Assembly: GCF_000244975.1 (NCBI RefSeq)
Contig: NZ_CM001440.1
Coordinates: forward strand, 2,464,325-2,528,324
DNA: 64,000 nucleotides
From: Saccharomonospora cyanea NA-134
Lineage (GTDB): Bacteria > Actinomycetota > Actinomycetes > Mycobacteriales > Pseudonocardiaceae
Reading direction: 5' to 3'
Both the position numbers and the translations under genes were made by a program. Each line of letters opens with the position of its first letter. Within the stretch, counting starts at the first letter, position 1. The notes under the pieces are model-generated. The model saw only the letters and a list, made by a program, of their open reading frames with translations. It made no database searches and was not told where the DNA came from. This document shows, one piece after another, positions 52,781 through 61,625 of this stretch.

Positions 52781-53872
52781 ATGACCGTTCTGGACGCCCG
52801 GGCTCTGAACCGTGCGACGCTGGCCCGGCAGTTGCTGCTCGAGCGCGCCGAGCTGCCTGTCCGCGAGGCCGTCGCGCATCTGTGTGGTCTTCAGGCGCAG
52901 GAGCCGCAGGAGCCGTTCGTGGGGCTGTGGTCGCGGCTGCGTGCGTTCGATCCGGCGGTGCTGGACGAGTTGTTGGTCGGTCGGCGGGTGGTGAGGACTC
53001 ACCTCATGCGCCGCACTGTTCACCTGCTCACCGCGGACGACGCCGTGGCGTGGCGGGCGCGGCATGATGCGATGCTGCGCCAGCGGGTGCTCGGCGTCTA
53101 TCGCCGTGAGCTCGACGGGGTGGATCTCGACGCGTTGGCGGCGGCGGGCCGGGAGGTGCTGGCCGACGGTGAGCCCCGGTCGACGAGGGAGATCGTCGAG
53201 GCGCTCGCCGACCGCTGGCCCGGTGTGGCGGCGAGGGCGCTGGGCGAGATGGTGGTCGCCGTTGTCCCGGTGGTGCAGAGACCGCCGCGTGGGTTGTGGC
53301 GTACGTCGGCGGGTGTGCGTCACGTGCTTCTTTCCTCGTGGGTGGGTCGTGAGGTGGACCCGCTGGTGGGGGATGGTTCGGATCCGGTGGGGAAGTCGTT
53401 GGTGCGGCGGTACCTGGCCGCCTTCGGTCCTGCGGCGTCGGCCGATCTGCGCGCGTGGTGTGGGCTTGCCGGTCTGCCCGCTGCGGTGGCCTCGATACGG
53501 GAGGAGCTCGTCGTTTTCCGCGACGAGCGGGGTCGTGAGTTGCTCGATCTTCCCGGTGCTCCGCGTCCTGGTCCTGACACGCCTGCTCCGGTGCGGTTTC
53601 TGCCCGCGTTCGACAACGCGCTTCTCGGTTACCGCGATCGCGGGCGGATCGTCGATGACGTCCATCGTGGATTGTCGGTGGCCGGTGAACGGGTTGTTCT
53701 GGTCGACGGGAGGGTCGCTGCGACCTGGAGGGTCGGGGAGGGAGCGGTGGTCGTCACTCCGTTGCGGCGCTTGTGCCGGGACGAGCGTGTCGCTGTGGTG
53801 GAGGAGGGTCGGGAGTTGGCGGCGTTTCTGTCCGGTGGCGACGGTCACGACGTCCGGGTGGAGAGGTCGTGA
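52781..53872 (+). CDS. AlkZ-like winged-helix DNA glycosylase family protein (HTH_42)
   Basis: A 363-residue protein of the HTH_42 (DUF1006) family. HLCGLQAQEPQEPFVGLWSRL contains the Q-x-Q motif that is catalytic in AlkZ, and VVRTHLMRRTVHLLTADDAVAW follows. Three winged-helix modules continue through LVRRYLAAFGPAASADLRAWCGL to FDNALLGYRDRGR. AlkZ and YcaQ unhook interstrand crosslinks or remove bulky alkyl bases, often as self-resistance in producers of alkylating agents. No biosynthetic cluster is seen nearby. ATG 52781 lacks a close ribosome site; the frame is open from 52661. Confidence 0.85.
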   Translation: MTVLDARALNRATLARQLLLERAELPVREAVAHLCGLQAQEPQEPFVGLWSRLRAFDPAVLDELLVGRRVVRTHLMRRTVHLLTADDAVAWRARHDAMLRQRVLGVYRRELDGVDLDALAAAGREVLADGEPRSTREIVEALADRWPGVAARALGEMVVAVVPVVQRPPRGLWRTSAGVRHVLLSSWVGREVDPLVGDGSDPVGKSLVRRYLAAFGPAASADLRAWCGLAGLPAAVASIREELVVFRDERGRELLDLPGAPRPGPDTPAPVRFLPAFDNALLGYRDRGRIVDDVHRGLSVAGERVVLVDGRVAATWRVGEGAVVVTPLRRLCRDERVAVVEEGRELAAFLSGGDGHDVRVERS

Positions 53873-53887
53873 CCGTCGTTTGCCGGG

Positions 53888-55192
53888 TCAGGCGTGGAGG
53901 AGCAGGTGTTCCAGCACGCGTGTGCCGAAGCGGAGGCCTTCGACGGGGACGCGTTCGTCGACGCCGTGGGCCATGGCGCGGTAGTCGAATCCTTCGGGTA
54001 GCCACAGTGGGGCGAAGCCGTAGCAGTCGATGCCGAGTTGGCTGAAGGCTTTGGCGTCGGTGCCGCCGCCGAGGCAGTAGGGCACGACGACGGCGTCGGG
54101 GTCCTGGGAGTGGAGGGCGTTGCTCATGGCGTCGAACCACGGCGAGTCCACGGGGGCCTGGACGGGCAGGCTGCGGGAGAGGAACTCACGTTCGACGTCG
54201 GGGCCGATGAGGGCGTCCACCTGGGACAGGAGGGTGTCTTCGGTGCCGGGGAGGACGCGGCCGTCGACGCGGGCTTCGGCGGTGCCGGGGATGACGTTGA
54301 CCTTGTAGCCGGCGGTCAGGACGGTGGGTGTGACGCTGTTGCGGACGGTGGATTCGACGAGGGGGGCGGCGTCGCCGAGTCTGTCGAGGGTGGTGTCGAT
54401 GTCGTGGAGGTCGATGTCGACGCCGAGGGCTTTTCCGGTGCGTTGGAGGAACGCCTCGACGGTGGGGGTGAGGACGACGGGCCAGTCGTGGGCGGCCAGG
54501 GCGTGGAGTGCGGTGACGAGGCGGGTGACGGCGTTGGCGTCGTTGCGGCGGGAGCCGTGTCCGGCGCGGCCTCGGGCGGTGAGTTTGAGGTGGGCGGTGC
54601 CGCGTTCGGCGGTGCCGATGGGGTAGAGGCGGATTTTGCGGCCGTCGGTGGCGCGGACGTGGTAGGTGTAGCCGCCGGATTCGCTGATGGCGGCGGCGCA
54701 GTCGGCGAAGAGGTCGGGGTGGTGTGTGGTGAGCCAGTGTGCTCCGTGTTCGCCGCGGTCTTCTTCGTCGGCGACGAAGGCGAGGACGATGTCGCGGCGG
54801 GGGCGGCGTCCGGTGGTGGCCAGTGAGTGGACGGCGGCCAGGACGGTGGCGCAGAAGTCCTTCATGTCGACGGCGCCGCGGCCCCAGACGTAGCCGTCGG
54901 CGACGGTGCCGGAGAACGGGTCGACGGTCCATTCGCCTGCGTCGGCGGGGACGACGTCGAGGTGGCCCTGGATGAGGAGTGGGGGTAGGTCGGGGTTGTC
55001 GCCGGGGACGCGGGTGACGACGTTGGCGCGCCGGGGTGCGGATTCGAGGATGGTGGGTTGGAGTCCGGCGTCGGCGAGGGTGGTGCCGCAGAATTCGGCG
55101 GCTTCGCGTTCTCCGCGTGCGTCGCCGGCTCCGTGGTTGGTGGTGTCGATGCGGATCAGTTGTGCGCAGAGATCCACGACGTCGGCTGTCAC
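53888..55192 (-). CDS. M20/M25/M40 family metallo-hydrolase
   Basis: A 434-residue di-zinc peptidase. LIQGHLDVVPADAGEWTVDPFSG contains the first zinc His and the catalytic Asp. GRGAVDMKDF has the bridging Asp, and AFVADEEDRGEHGAHWL the catalytic Glu pair. The lid domain (GRAGHGSRRNDANAV) and the last His (CLGGGTDAKAFSQLGIDCYGFAP) are intact. It probably removes N-terminal residues or an acyl/dipeptide group in the cytoplasm. It follows the DppA-like gene in the same direction by 53 bases, forming a peptide-degradation pair next to the peptide importer. Confidence 0.93.
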   Translation of the reverse strand: MTADVVDLCAQLIRIDTTNHGAGDARGEREAAEFCGTTLADAGLQPTILESAPRRANVVTRVPGDNPDLPPLLIQGHLDVVPADAGEWTVDPFSGTVADGYVWGRGAVDMKDFCATVLAAVHSLATTGRRPRRDIVLAFVADEEDRGEHGAHWLTTHHPDLFADCAAAISESGGYTYHVRATDGRKIRLYPIGTAERGTAHLKLTARGRAGHGSRRNDANAVTRLVTALHALAAHDWPVVLTPTVEAFLQRTGKALGVDIDLHDIDTTLDRLGDAAPLVESTVRNSVTPTVLTAGYKVNVIPGTAEARVDGRVLPGTEDTLLSQVDALIGPDVEREFLSRSLPVQAPVDSPWFDAMSNALHSQDPDAVVVPYCLGGGTDAKAFSQLGIDCYGFAPLWLPEGFDYRAMAHGVDERVPVEGLRFGTRVLEHLLLHA

Positions 55193-55245
55193 TGTGGGTT
55201 ACACCGCCTTTGTGGGGTTGCCTGTGGTGTGGGGTTGTGGGTGTG

Positions 55246-56073
55246 TCAGCCGTATTTGCCTTGGACGGCGCCGTCGGCGATGGCGGTGACGATCTTGAAG
55301 GCTTTCATGGCGTCGGTCATGGTGTCGGCGTCGAAGCCGACGGTGCGGACGCCGGTCTGTTCGACGGTCGGGATGACGGCGGCCGCCTGGGCGAGGTGGC
55401 TGGCGTCGAATTCGACGTCGATGTGGTGTGCTGTTGTGGTGGGGTTTCCCCGTCCGGCGTGGCGCATGCTCGTGGTGGCGGCGGCGGTGAGGTCGGCGGC
55501 GGTGCGGGAGGGTGGGAGGCAGACGGCGGCGTAGCGGCTGACGCATTGTTTGACGGCGACGACTTCGGCGTCGGGTGCGTAGTCGTGGGCGTCGTCGCAG
55601 GTTTTGTCGTCGCCGCTGACGAGGAGGACGGGTACGCCGTATTCGGCGGCGAGGGCGGCGTTGAGGCGGCCTTCGCTGGCGGGGACTCCGTCGAGCCAGA
55701 CGCCGGTGATCTGGTTGGGCAGGTAGGTGTGGGAGAGCACGCCGTCGCAGCCTGCTCCGGCGTGGTAGCCGAGGAAGACGACGCCGTCGACGCCGGTGTC
55801 GATGCCCTCCATCATCGACAGTGGTTTGTGGCGGCCGGTGAGCATGTGGGCGCGGGGGTCGAGGTCTTCGAGGAGCACGTTGCGTTGGGAGGAGTGTGCT
55901 TCGTTGACGAGGATGTCGGTGGCGCCGCCGTCGGCGAGGCCTGCGATGACGGCGTTGACGTCGCCGGTGAACAGGCGTCGGAAGCGTTGCCATTGTTCGG
56001 TGCCGGGGACGACGTCGTCTGTCCAGGTGACACCGGTGGCGCCTTCCATGTCGGCGGAAATCATGATTCTCAC
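55246..56073 (-). CDS. dppA: M55 family D-aminopeptidase (DppA-like)
   Basis: A 275-residue zinc peptidase of the DppA family. IMISADMEGATGVTW supplies the first metal Asp and Glu. FLGYHAGAGCDGVLSHTY gives the His region, and VNEAHSSQRNVLLEDLDP and LVSGDDKTCDDA are further family blocks. B. subtilis DppA releases N-terminal D-Ala and belongs to a dpp transport operon; here the gene is divergent from a full Dpp-type transporter. GTG 56073 or ATG 56064 could be the start; the first is given. A role in D-amino-acid peptide or wall-peptide salvage is inferred. Confidence 0.92.
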   Translation of the reverse strand: MRIMISADMEGATGVTWTDDVVPGTEQWQRFRRLFTGDVNAVIAGLADGGATDILVNEAHSSQRNVLLEDLDPRAHMLTGRHKPLSMMEGIDTGVDGVVFLGYHAGAGCDGVLSHTYLPNQITGVWLDGVPASEGRLNAALAAEYGVPVLLVSGDDKTCDDAHDYAPDAEVVAVKQCVSRYAAVCLPPSRTAADLTAAATTSMRHAGRGNPTTTAHHIDVEFDASHLAQAAAVIPTVEQTGVRTVGFDADTMTDAMKAFKIVTAIADGAVQGKYG

Positions 56074-56094
56074 GGGTGTCCAACCTAGCCGCGA

Positions 56095-56157
56095 TGTCAC
56101 AGGTTGCACACCGGTGACAGCAAATCGTTGACATTATGCGGTGGGGAGTGGTTACTT
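56095..56157 (+). promoter_or_regulatory. divergent promoter region of the dpp cluster
   Basis: TGTCAC (56095-56100) and GTGACA (56114-56119) form a short inverted repeat. A -35-like TTGACA follows at 56128-56133, and TTACTT lies 18 bases further on at 56152-56157 as a possible -10. It lies between dppA (start 56073, -) and the substrate-binding protein gene (start 56200, +). This is a sequence-based proposal. Confidence 0.4.
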
Positions 56158-56199
56158 TTCCGCTTCGGCATCCTCTCGGAGTGCAGTGAGGTGTACACA

Positions 56200-58020
56200 G
56201 TGAGTTGGTCTGGCTTTCGGCGTCGGGTCGCGTCCTTGGGCGCGGTTGCCGCGGCGTTGTTGATGGTCGGGTCGCTGGCGCCCGTGGCCGTGGCGCAGGA
56301 GCGGTCTCCTCGGGTGTTGCGGGTGGCGTTGGTGCAGGAGATCGATCATCTCAACCCGTTCACGGCCAGTTTCGCGTCGAGCACGATGGTGGGCCGGTTC
56401 GCGTGGGAGTTCCTGACGCTGCCGTCGTCGGAGGACGCGACGCCCACGGGTGGTGTGGCGGAGTCGTGGGAGGCGTCGGAGGACAAGCTCACGTGGACGT
56501 TCACGATCCGGGAGGGGATGACGTGGTCGGACGGTGAGCCGGTGACGGCGCACGACGCCGCGTTCACCTTCAACAAGATCATGTCCGATCCGAAGGCGGC
56601 GGAGGCCAACGGCGGATATGTGGAGAACTTCGAGAAGGTCACCGCGGCGGACGACCGCACGCTGGTGATCGAGACCAGGGAGCCGCAGGCGAGCATGACG
56701 GCGCTGGACGTGCCGATCGTGCCGGAGCACGTGTGGTCGAAGGTCGGGGACATGCACGACCCGGCCACGGACGGCATCGACGTGGTGGGTGTCGGTAGTG
56801 GGCCTTTCCTGATCGCGGAGTACCGGCCGAACGAGATCGTGCGCATGAAGGCGAACGAGAGCTACTGGCGGGGCGCTCCGGCCTACGACGAGTTGCACTT
56901 CATCAAGTTCGAGAACGCCGACGCGGCGGTGAACGCGCTGCGCAACGGTGAGGTGGATTTCATCAACCGGCTCACGCAGGCGCAGTTCGACAGTCTGAAG
57001 AACGAGCCCGGGGTGGAGACGAACCAGGCGTCCGGGCGGCGGTACCGGGAGTTGTTGATGAACCCGGGTGCGCGTAACGCCGAGGGTGACGAGATCGGTG
57101 ACGGGCACCCGGCGTTGCGGGACGTGAAGGTGCGTCGGGCGATCGCGATGGCGATCGACCCGAAGGTGCTGGTGGAGAAGGTGCTCGGCGGTTACGGCGA
57201 GTTGCCGGGTGGGTTGGTGCCGCCGATCTACGCGGACTTCCACTACGAGCCCACCGACGACGTGCGTTACCGGTTCGACCCACAGGCGGCGAACGCGCTG
57301 CTGGACGAGGCGGGTTACGAGCGCGGTCCGGACGGTGTCCGGGTGGATTCGCAGGGCAGGCGGCTGGAGTTCCGGTTGACCGGTCGCGCCAGTGAGGACT
57401 ATGCGCAGCGCGCGAGTGACTACCTGGTGTCGTGGTTGAAGGACGTCGGTATCGCGGTGACGAAGAACCTGGTGTCGGACAACGAGGTGGACGAGACGAC
57501 GTCGTCGGGTCACTACGATCTCGCGTTCTCGGGGTGGGGCACGAACCCGGACCCGGACTACATCCTGGGCAAGCAGACGTGCGCGGCGCTGCCGGCGTCG
57601 TCGGGCAGCAGCAGTAGCAACGCGTTCTTCTGCGACGAGACCTACGACGAGTTGTACTACCGGCAGGCGGCGGAGCTGGACCCGGCCAAGCGGGCGGAGC
57701 TGGTGAAGCAGGCGCAGGCCCGCTACTACGAGATGGTTCCGAGTCTGGTGCTGGGTTACGACAACGTGTTGGAGGCCTACCGGTCGGACCGGTTCACCGG
57801 CTTCGTGCAGCAGCCGGAGGGTGAGGGCCAGATCATGGAGCAGACCGGTTACTGGGGCTTCTACGGTGCCAAGCCGGTGGAGGCCACGGCCGGTGGCGAC
57901 GGTGACTCGGGCCTGTCGGCGGGGGTGTGGGTCGCGCTGGGTGCGGGTGCGCTGGCGTTGGTGGCCGTCGGGGGCACCGTGGTCGTGCGTCGCCGGTCCT
58001 CGATCGACGACAGGGAGTGA
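56200..58020 (+). CDS. ABC transporter substrate-binding protein, family 5 (peptide), with C-terminal anchor
   Basis: A 606-residue extracytoplasmic receptor. The signal peptide (FRRRVASLGAVAAALLMVGS, cleaved near VAVAQE) has no lipobox Cys. The SBP_bac_5 body shows RVALVQEIDHLNPFTAS, LTWTFTIREGMTWSDGEPVTA, GPFLIAEYRPNE, AIAMAIDPKVLVEKVLGGYG and SGWGTNPDPDYILG. Unusually, a single membrane helix (VWVALGAGALALVAVGG) followed by VVRRRSS at the C terminus anchors it, replacing lipidation. It collects oligopeptides for the downstream permeases. GTG 56200 gives a complete signal peptide; the next gene follows at once. Confidence 0.94.
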   Translation: MSWSGFRRRVASLGAVAAALLMVGSLAPVAVAQERSPRVLRVALVQEIDHLNPFTASFASSTMVGRFAWEFLTLPSSEDATPTGGVAESWEASEDKLTWTFTIREGMTWSDGEPVTAHDAAFTFNKIMSDPKAAEANGGYVENFEKVTAADDRTLVIETREPQASMTALDVPIVPEHVWSKVGDMHDPATDGIDVVGVGSGPFLIAEYRPNEIVRMKANESYWRGAPAYDELHFIKFENADAAVNALRNGEVDFINRLTQAQFDSLKNEPGVETNQASGRRYRELLMNPGARNAEGDEIGDGHPALRDVKVRRAIAMAIDPKVLVEKVLGGYGELPGGLVPPIYADFHYEPTDDVRYRFDPQAANALLDEAGYERGPDGVRVDSQGRRLEFRLTGRASEDYAQRASDYLVSWLKDVGIAVTKNLVSDNEVDETTSSGHYDLAFSGWGTNPDPDYILGKQTCAALPASSGSSSSNAFFCDETYDELYYRQAAELDPAKRAELVKQAQARYYEMVPSLVLGYDNVLEAYRSDRFTGFVQQPEGEGQIMEQTGYWGFYGAKPVEATAGGDGDSGLSAGVWVALGAGALALVAVGGTVVVRRRSSIDDRE

Positions 58021-58028
58021 CGTCGGCC

Positions 58029-59075
58029 GTGACGTTGACGTCGTCCGATGCCGCGCCGGGTCCGGGCCGTGAGGGTTCGGATCGGCGCGGTGCCGCTGAC
58101 GGGGGCTCGGTAGCTTCGACGGTCCGTTTCGTCGCGGTGAAGCTGGGTGGGGCGCTGGCGAGTTTCGCGCTGGTGGTGGTGCTCGGGTTCCTGCTGTTCC
58201 GGATGATCCCGGGTGATCCGGTGGCGACGATGACGCGGGACCGGCCCACGAGCCCGGAGCAGTTGGCCGCGTTGCGGGAGCGGCTCGGGGTGGACAAGCC
58301 GATGCCGGAGCAGTTCCTGGACTACGTGCTGGGGCTGTTGCGGGGTGATCTGGGCACCTCCTACATGTACAACCGGCCGGTCGCGGAGATGATCGGTGAG
58401 CGGTTCTGGCCGACGCTGTTGCTGGTGGGCACGGCGACGGTGCTGGCGGTGGCGCTCGGGTTGTGGTTGGGGGTGCGGGCGGCGTGGCGGCGCGGCAGCG
58501 CGTTCGACCGGGTGAACACCGGGGTGGCGTTGACGTTGTGGTCGGTGCCGCAGTTCTGGCTGGGGCTGCTGTTGTTGATCGCGACGCAGGGGTTGTTCCC
58601 GAGCCGGGGGATGCGGTCGCCGGTGATTCCGGACGATCCGGTGGCGCAGGTGCTCGACGTGGCCCATCACCTGGTGTTGCCGTGTGTGACGTTGCTGGCG
58701 GTGATCTACGCGCAGTACATGCTGGTGATGCGGTCGTCGCTGCTGGAGGAGATGGGCGCGGACTATCTGACGACGGCGCGGGCGAAGGGCCTGCGTGACG
58801 ATCTGGTGCGCAAGCGGCACGCGGTGCCGAACGCGTTGTTGCCGACGGTGACGTTGGTGTTCCTGCAGTTCGGGATGGTGGTGTCGGGCACGGTCACGGT
58901 GGAGACGGTGTTCTCGTGGCCGGGGCTGGGCCTGTTGACGTACGAGGCGTTGCGGGGCCCGGACCTGCCGTTGTTGCAGGGCGTGTTCGTGGTGCTGGCG
59001 GGATCGGTGCTGGTGATGAACCTGGTGGCCGAGTTGCTGTACCGGGTGCTGGACCCGAGGGTGCGTGAGTCATGA
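58029..59075 (+). CDS. peptide ABC transporter permease (DppB-like)
   Basis: A 348-residue membrane protein with six helices. FLLFRMIPGDPVATMTRDRPTSPEQL is the characteristic DppB/OppB N-terminal periplasmic motif. AADYLTTARAKGLRDDLVRKRHAV-like sequence (residues about 238-260) is the EAA loop contacting the ATPase. A 30-residue Gly/Ser-rich cytosolic tail precedes the first helix. Start GTG 58029 has GGGAG 11 bases upstream; GTG 58017, overlapping the preceding stop as GTGA, is an equally serious alternative. It ends in an ATGA overlap with the second permease. Confidence 0.92.
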   Translation: MTLTSSDAAPGPGREGSDRRGAADGGSVASTVRFVAVKLGGALASFALVVVLGFLLFRMIPGDPVATMTRDRPTSPEQLAALRERLGVDKPMPEQFLDYVLGLLRGDLGTSYMYNRPVAEMIGERFWPTLLLVGTATVLAVALGLWLGVRAAWRRGSAFDRVNTGVALTLWSVPQFWLGLLLLIATQGLFPSRGMRSPVIPDDPVAQVLDVAHHLVLPCVTLLAVIYAQYMLVMRSSLLEEMGADYLTTARAKGLRDDLVRKRHAVPNALLPTVTLVFLQFGMVVSGTVTVETVFSWPGLGLLTYEALRGPDLPLLQGVFVVLAGSVLVMNLVAELLYRVLDPRVRES

Positions 59076-59953
59076 CCTCTCCTGTGTGGCAGCGGCGGCG
59101 GGCGGCGGCCGTCTCGGTGTGGACCGCTTTCCGCCGCGAGCGTGGTGGCCTGGTGGGGCTTTGTGTGCTCGCGGCGGTGGTGGTGCTGGCGGTGACGGCG
59201 CCGTTGTTCACGAACGAGGCGCATCTGGACGTCACCACCGCGCCGGGGACCCCGTTGCAGCCGCCGAGCCTGGAGTTCCCGTTGGGCACCGACGTGGACG
59301 GCCGCTCGGTGTTGCTGCTGACGCTGTGGGGCGCGCGGGTGTCGCTGCTGGTGGGGTTCGCGGCGACCGTGCTGTCGGTGGTGATCGGCACGCTGGTGGG
59401 TCTGGTGGCGGGGCACTTCGGCGGGTGGGTGTCGGCGGTGCTGTTGCGGTTCACCGACTTCTTCCTGGTGCTGCCGTCGCTGGTGCTGGCCATCGCGCTG
59501 TCGACGGTGTTGCCGCAGGGCGTCGCCACGATCGTGCTCGCGGTCGGGGTCACGTCGTGGCCTGCGACGGCGCGGTTGGTGCGGGCGCAGACGTTGACCA
59601 TCGAGAGCAGACCGTTCGTGGAGCGGGCTCGCGCGCTCGGCGGCGGGCACGGGCACGTGCTGGGGCGGCACGTGCTGCCCGCGGTGCTGCCGCTGGTGCT
59701 GGCGAACACGACGTTGGTGGTGGGGAACTCGATCATCGCGGAGTCGACGCTGGCGTTCCTCGGGTTGGGTGATCCGAGCGCGGTGTCGTGGGGTTCGATG
59801 CTGCAGACGGCGTTGTCGTCGGGGTCGGTGAGCGCGGGTGCGTGGTGGTACCTGTTGCCGCCGGGACTGGCGATCGTGGTGATCGTGTTGTCGTTCACGC
59901 TGGTGGGTCGGGCGCTGGAGACGGTGCTGAACCCGAGGTTGAAGGGACAGTGA
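59072..59953 (+). CDS. peptide ABC transporter permease (DppC-like)
   Basis: A 293-residue permease with six helices. FRRERGGLVGLCVLAAVVVLAV is the first. FPLGTDVDGRSVLLLTLWGARVSLLVGF is the DppC-type segment (LGTD-GRD relative), and ERARALGGGHGHVLGRHVLP the EAA loop. FLGLGDPSAVSWGSML near the C terminus is a strong family mark. It pairs with the DppB-like protein to form the channel. ATG 59072 overlaps the previous stop (ATGA), as does its own end with the ATPase gene. Confidence 0.93.
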   Translation: MTSPVWQRRRAAAVSVWTAFRRERGGLVGLCVLAAVVVLAVTAPLFTNEAHLDVTTAPGTPLQPPSLEFPLGTDVDGRSVLLLTLWGARVSLLVGFAATVLSVVIGTLVGLVAGHFGGWVSAVLLRFTDFFLVLPSLVLAIALSTVLPQGVATIVLAVGVTSWPATARLVRAQTLTIESRPFVERARALGGGHGHVLGRHVLPAVLPLVLANTTLVVGNSIIAESTLAFLGLGDPSAVSWGSMLQTALSSGSVSAGAWWYLLPPGLAIVVIVLSFTLVGRALETVLNPRLKGQ

Positions 59954-61611
59954 TGACGCCGACCACGTCCGAGTCACCGGAGTCGGAGACGCCCCTGCTC
60001 CGGTTGCGTGACCTGGGGGTCACCTACCGCACCTCGGGTGGGGAGGTGCCCGCGGTGCGGGACGTGAACCTCACGTTGCGGGCGGGTGAGACGCTGGGCA
60101 TCGCGGGCGAGTCCGGGTCGGGCAAGTCGACCGTGGCGATGAGTGTGCTGCGGCTGCTGCCGAAGTCGGCGACCGTGACCGGTGAGGTGCTGCTGGACGG
60201 CGAGGACGTCAACACCATGCGGTGGGGGCGGCTGCGGGCGATGCGGTGGTCGTCGGCGTCGATCGTGTTCCAGGGCGCGATGCACGCGCTGAACCCGGTG
60301 CGCACGGTCGCCGAGCAGATCGCCGAACCGATCCGGCTGCACACCACCGCGAACGGGGCCACGAAGGACCGGGTGGCGGAGTTGCTGCGGCAGGTCGACC
60401 TGCCACCGGAACGCGCGGGCGCCTACCCGCACGAGTTGTCCGGTGGGCAGAAACAGCGCGTGATGATCGCGATGGCGTTGGCGTGCGAGCCTAAGTTGAT
60501 CGTGGCCGACGAGCCGACCACGGCGTTGGACGTGGTGGTGCAGGACCAGGTGCTGCGCCTGCTGAGCGAGCTGGTGGCGCAGCGCGGCATCGGACTGATC
60601 ATGATCAGCCACGACCTGGGGGTGCTGGCGCAGACCTGCGCGCGGACCGCGGTGATGTACCGGGGTGAGATCGTGGAGGAAGGGCCGTCGGTCGAGGTGT
60701 TCGGTCAGCCCCGCCACGAACACACGCGCGCGCTGGCCGCCGCGATCCACCGGATCGGCGACCCGGACACCCGGATGGTCACTGACCGTGAGACCAGGAG
60801 CGGTGACGCGGAGGGAGCGGGTGGTGAACTTCTGGCCGCCCGGGACCTTGTGGTGACGTTCCGTGATCGTTCGCGGCGGGTGGTGCGCGCGGTCGACGGG
60901 GTCGATCTGGGGGTGCGGCCCGGCGAGATCGTGGCGCTGGTCGGGCAGTCCGGGTCGGGCAAGACCACGCTGGCGCGCACGCTGCTGGGGTTGCAGCGGC
61001 CGACGTCGGGGTCGGTGCTGTTCGACGGGGCGCTGTTGCCGACGTCGGTGTCGGGGCTGCGCTCCTACCGGCGGCGGGTGCAACTGGTGTTGCAGGACCC
61101 CACCAGCGCGCTGAACCCGCGGCACACGGTGTACGAGGCGGTGGCGGAGGGCCCCCGCATCCACGGCCTCGCCGGCGCCGAACGGGACATCGTCGTCGCG
61201 GCGTTGGAGGCCGCCGAGCTGCGGCCGGCGGAGAAGTTCCTGTCGCGCCTGCCGCACGAGTTGTCCGGCGGGCAACGGCAGCGCGTGGTGATCGCGGGAG
61301 CGTTGGCGTGCGAGCCCAGCGTGCTGATCGCCGACGAACCGGTGGCCTCACTCGACGCGACGGTGCGCAACGAGATCCTGGCGCTGTTGCTGCGGCTGCG
61401 GCAGGACCTCGGGCTGGCCGCGCTGGTGATCACCCACGATCTCGGGCTGGCGTGGGCCATCGCCGACCGCGTGGCGGTGATGCGGCACGGCCGCATCGTC
61501 GAACACGGACCGGTGGAGAAGGTGCTGCTCAACCCGCGGCACGAGTACACCGGTTCGCTGCTGGAGGCGTTGCCGACACCTTCGGCGAGCGCATTCCGTC
61601 GCGGTGTGTAA
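59953..61611 (+). CDS. fused two-domain peptide ABC transporter ATPase (DppD-DppF)
   Basis: A 552-residue protein with two complete ATPase domains. The first has Walker A GESGSGKST, signature LSGGQKQRV and Walker B LIVADEPTTALD. The second has GQSGSGKTT, LSGGQRQRV and VLIADEPVASLD. Each ends with an oligo_HPY-like tail (QPRHEHTRALAAAI, NPRHEYTGSLLEALP). A single polypeptide thus supplies both nucleotide sites of the importer, a common actinobacterial fusion. ATG 59953 overlaps the permease stop by one base; GTG 59950 is the alternative. Confidence 0.95.
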   Translation: MTPTTSESPESETPLLRLRDLGVTYRTSGGEVPAVRDVNLTLRAGETLGIAGESGSGKSTVAMSVLRLLPKSATVTGEVLLDGEDVNTMRWGRLRAMRWSSASIVFQGAMHALNPVRTVAEQIAEPIRLHTTANGATKDRVAELLRQVDLPPERAGAYPHELSGGQKQRVMIAMALACEPKLIVADEPTTALDVVVQDQVLRLLSELVAQRGIGLIMISHDLGVLAQTCARTAVMYRGEIVEEGPSVEVFGQPRHEHTRALAAAIHRIGDPDTRMVTDRETRSGDAEGAGGELLAARDLVVTFRDRSRRVVRAVDGVDLGVRPGEIVALVGQSGSGKTTLARTLLGLQRPTSGSVLFDGALLPTSVSGLRSYRRRVQLVLQDPTSALNPRHTVYEAVAEGPRIHGLAGAERDIVVAALEAAELRPAEKFLSRLPHELSGGQRQRVVIAGALACEPSVLIADEPVASLDATVRNEILALLLRLRQDLGLAALVITHDLGLAWAIADRVAVMRHGRIVEHGPVEKVLLNPRHEYTGSLLEALPTPSASAFRRGV

Positions 61612-61625
61612 CCTCAGAACGCAGT

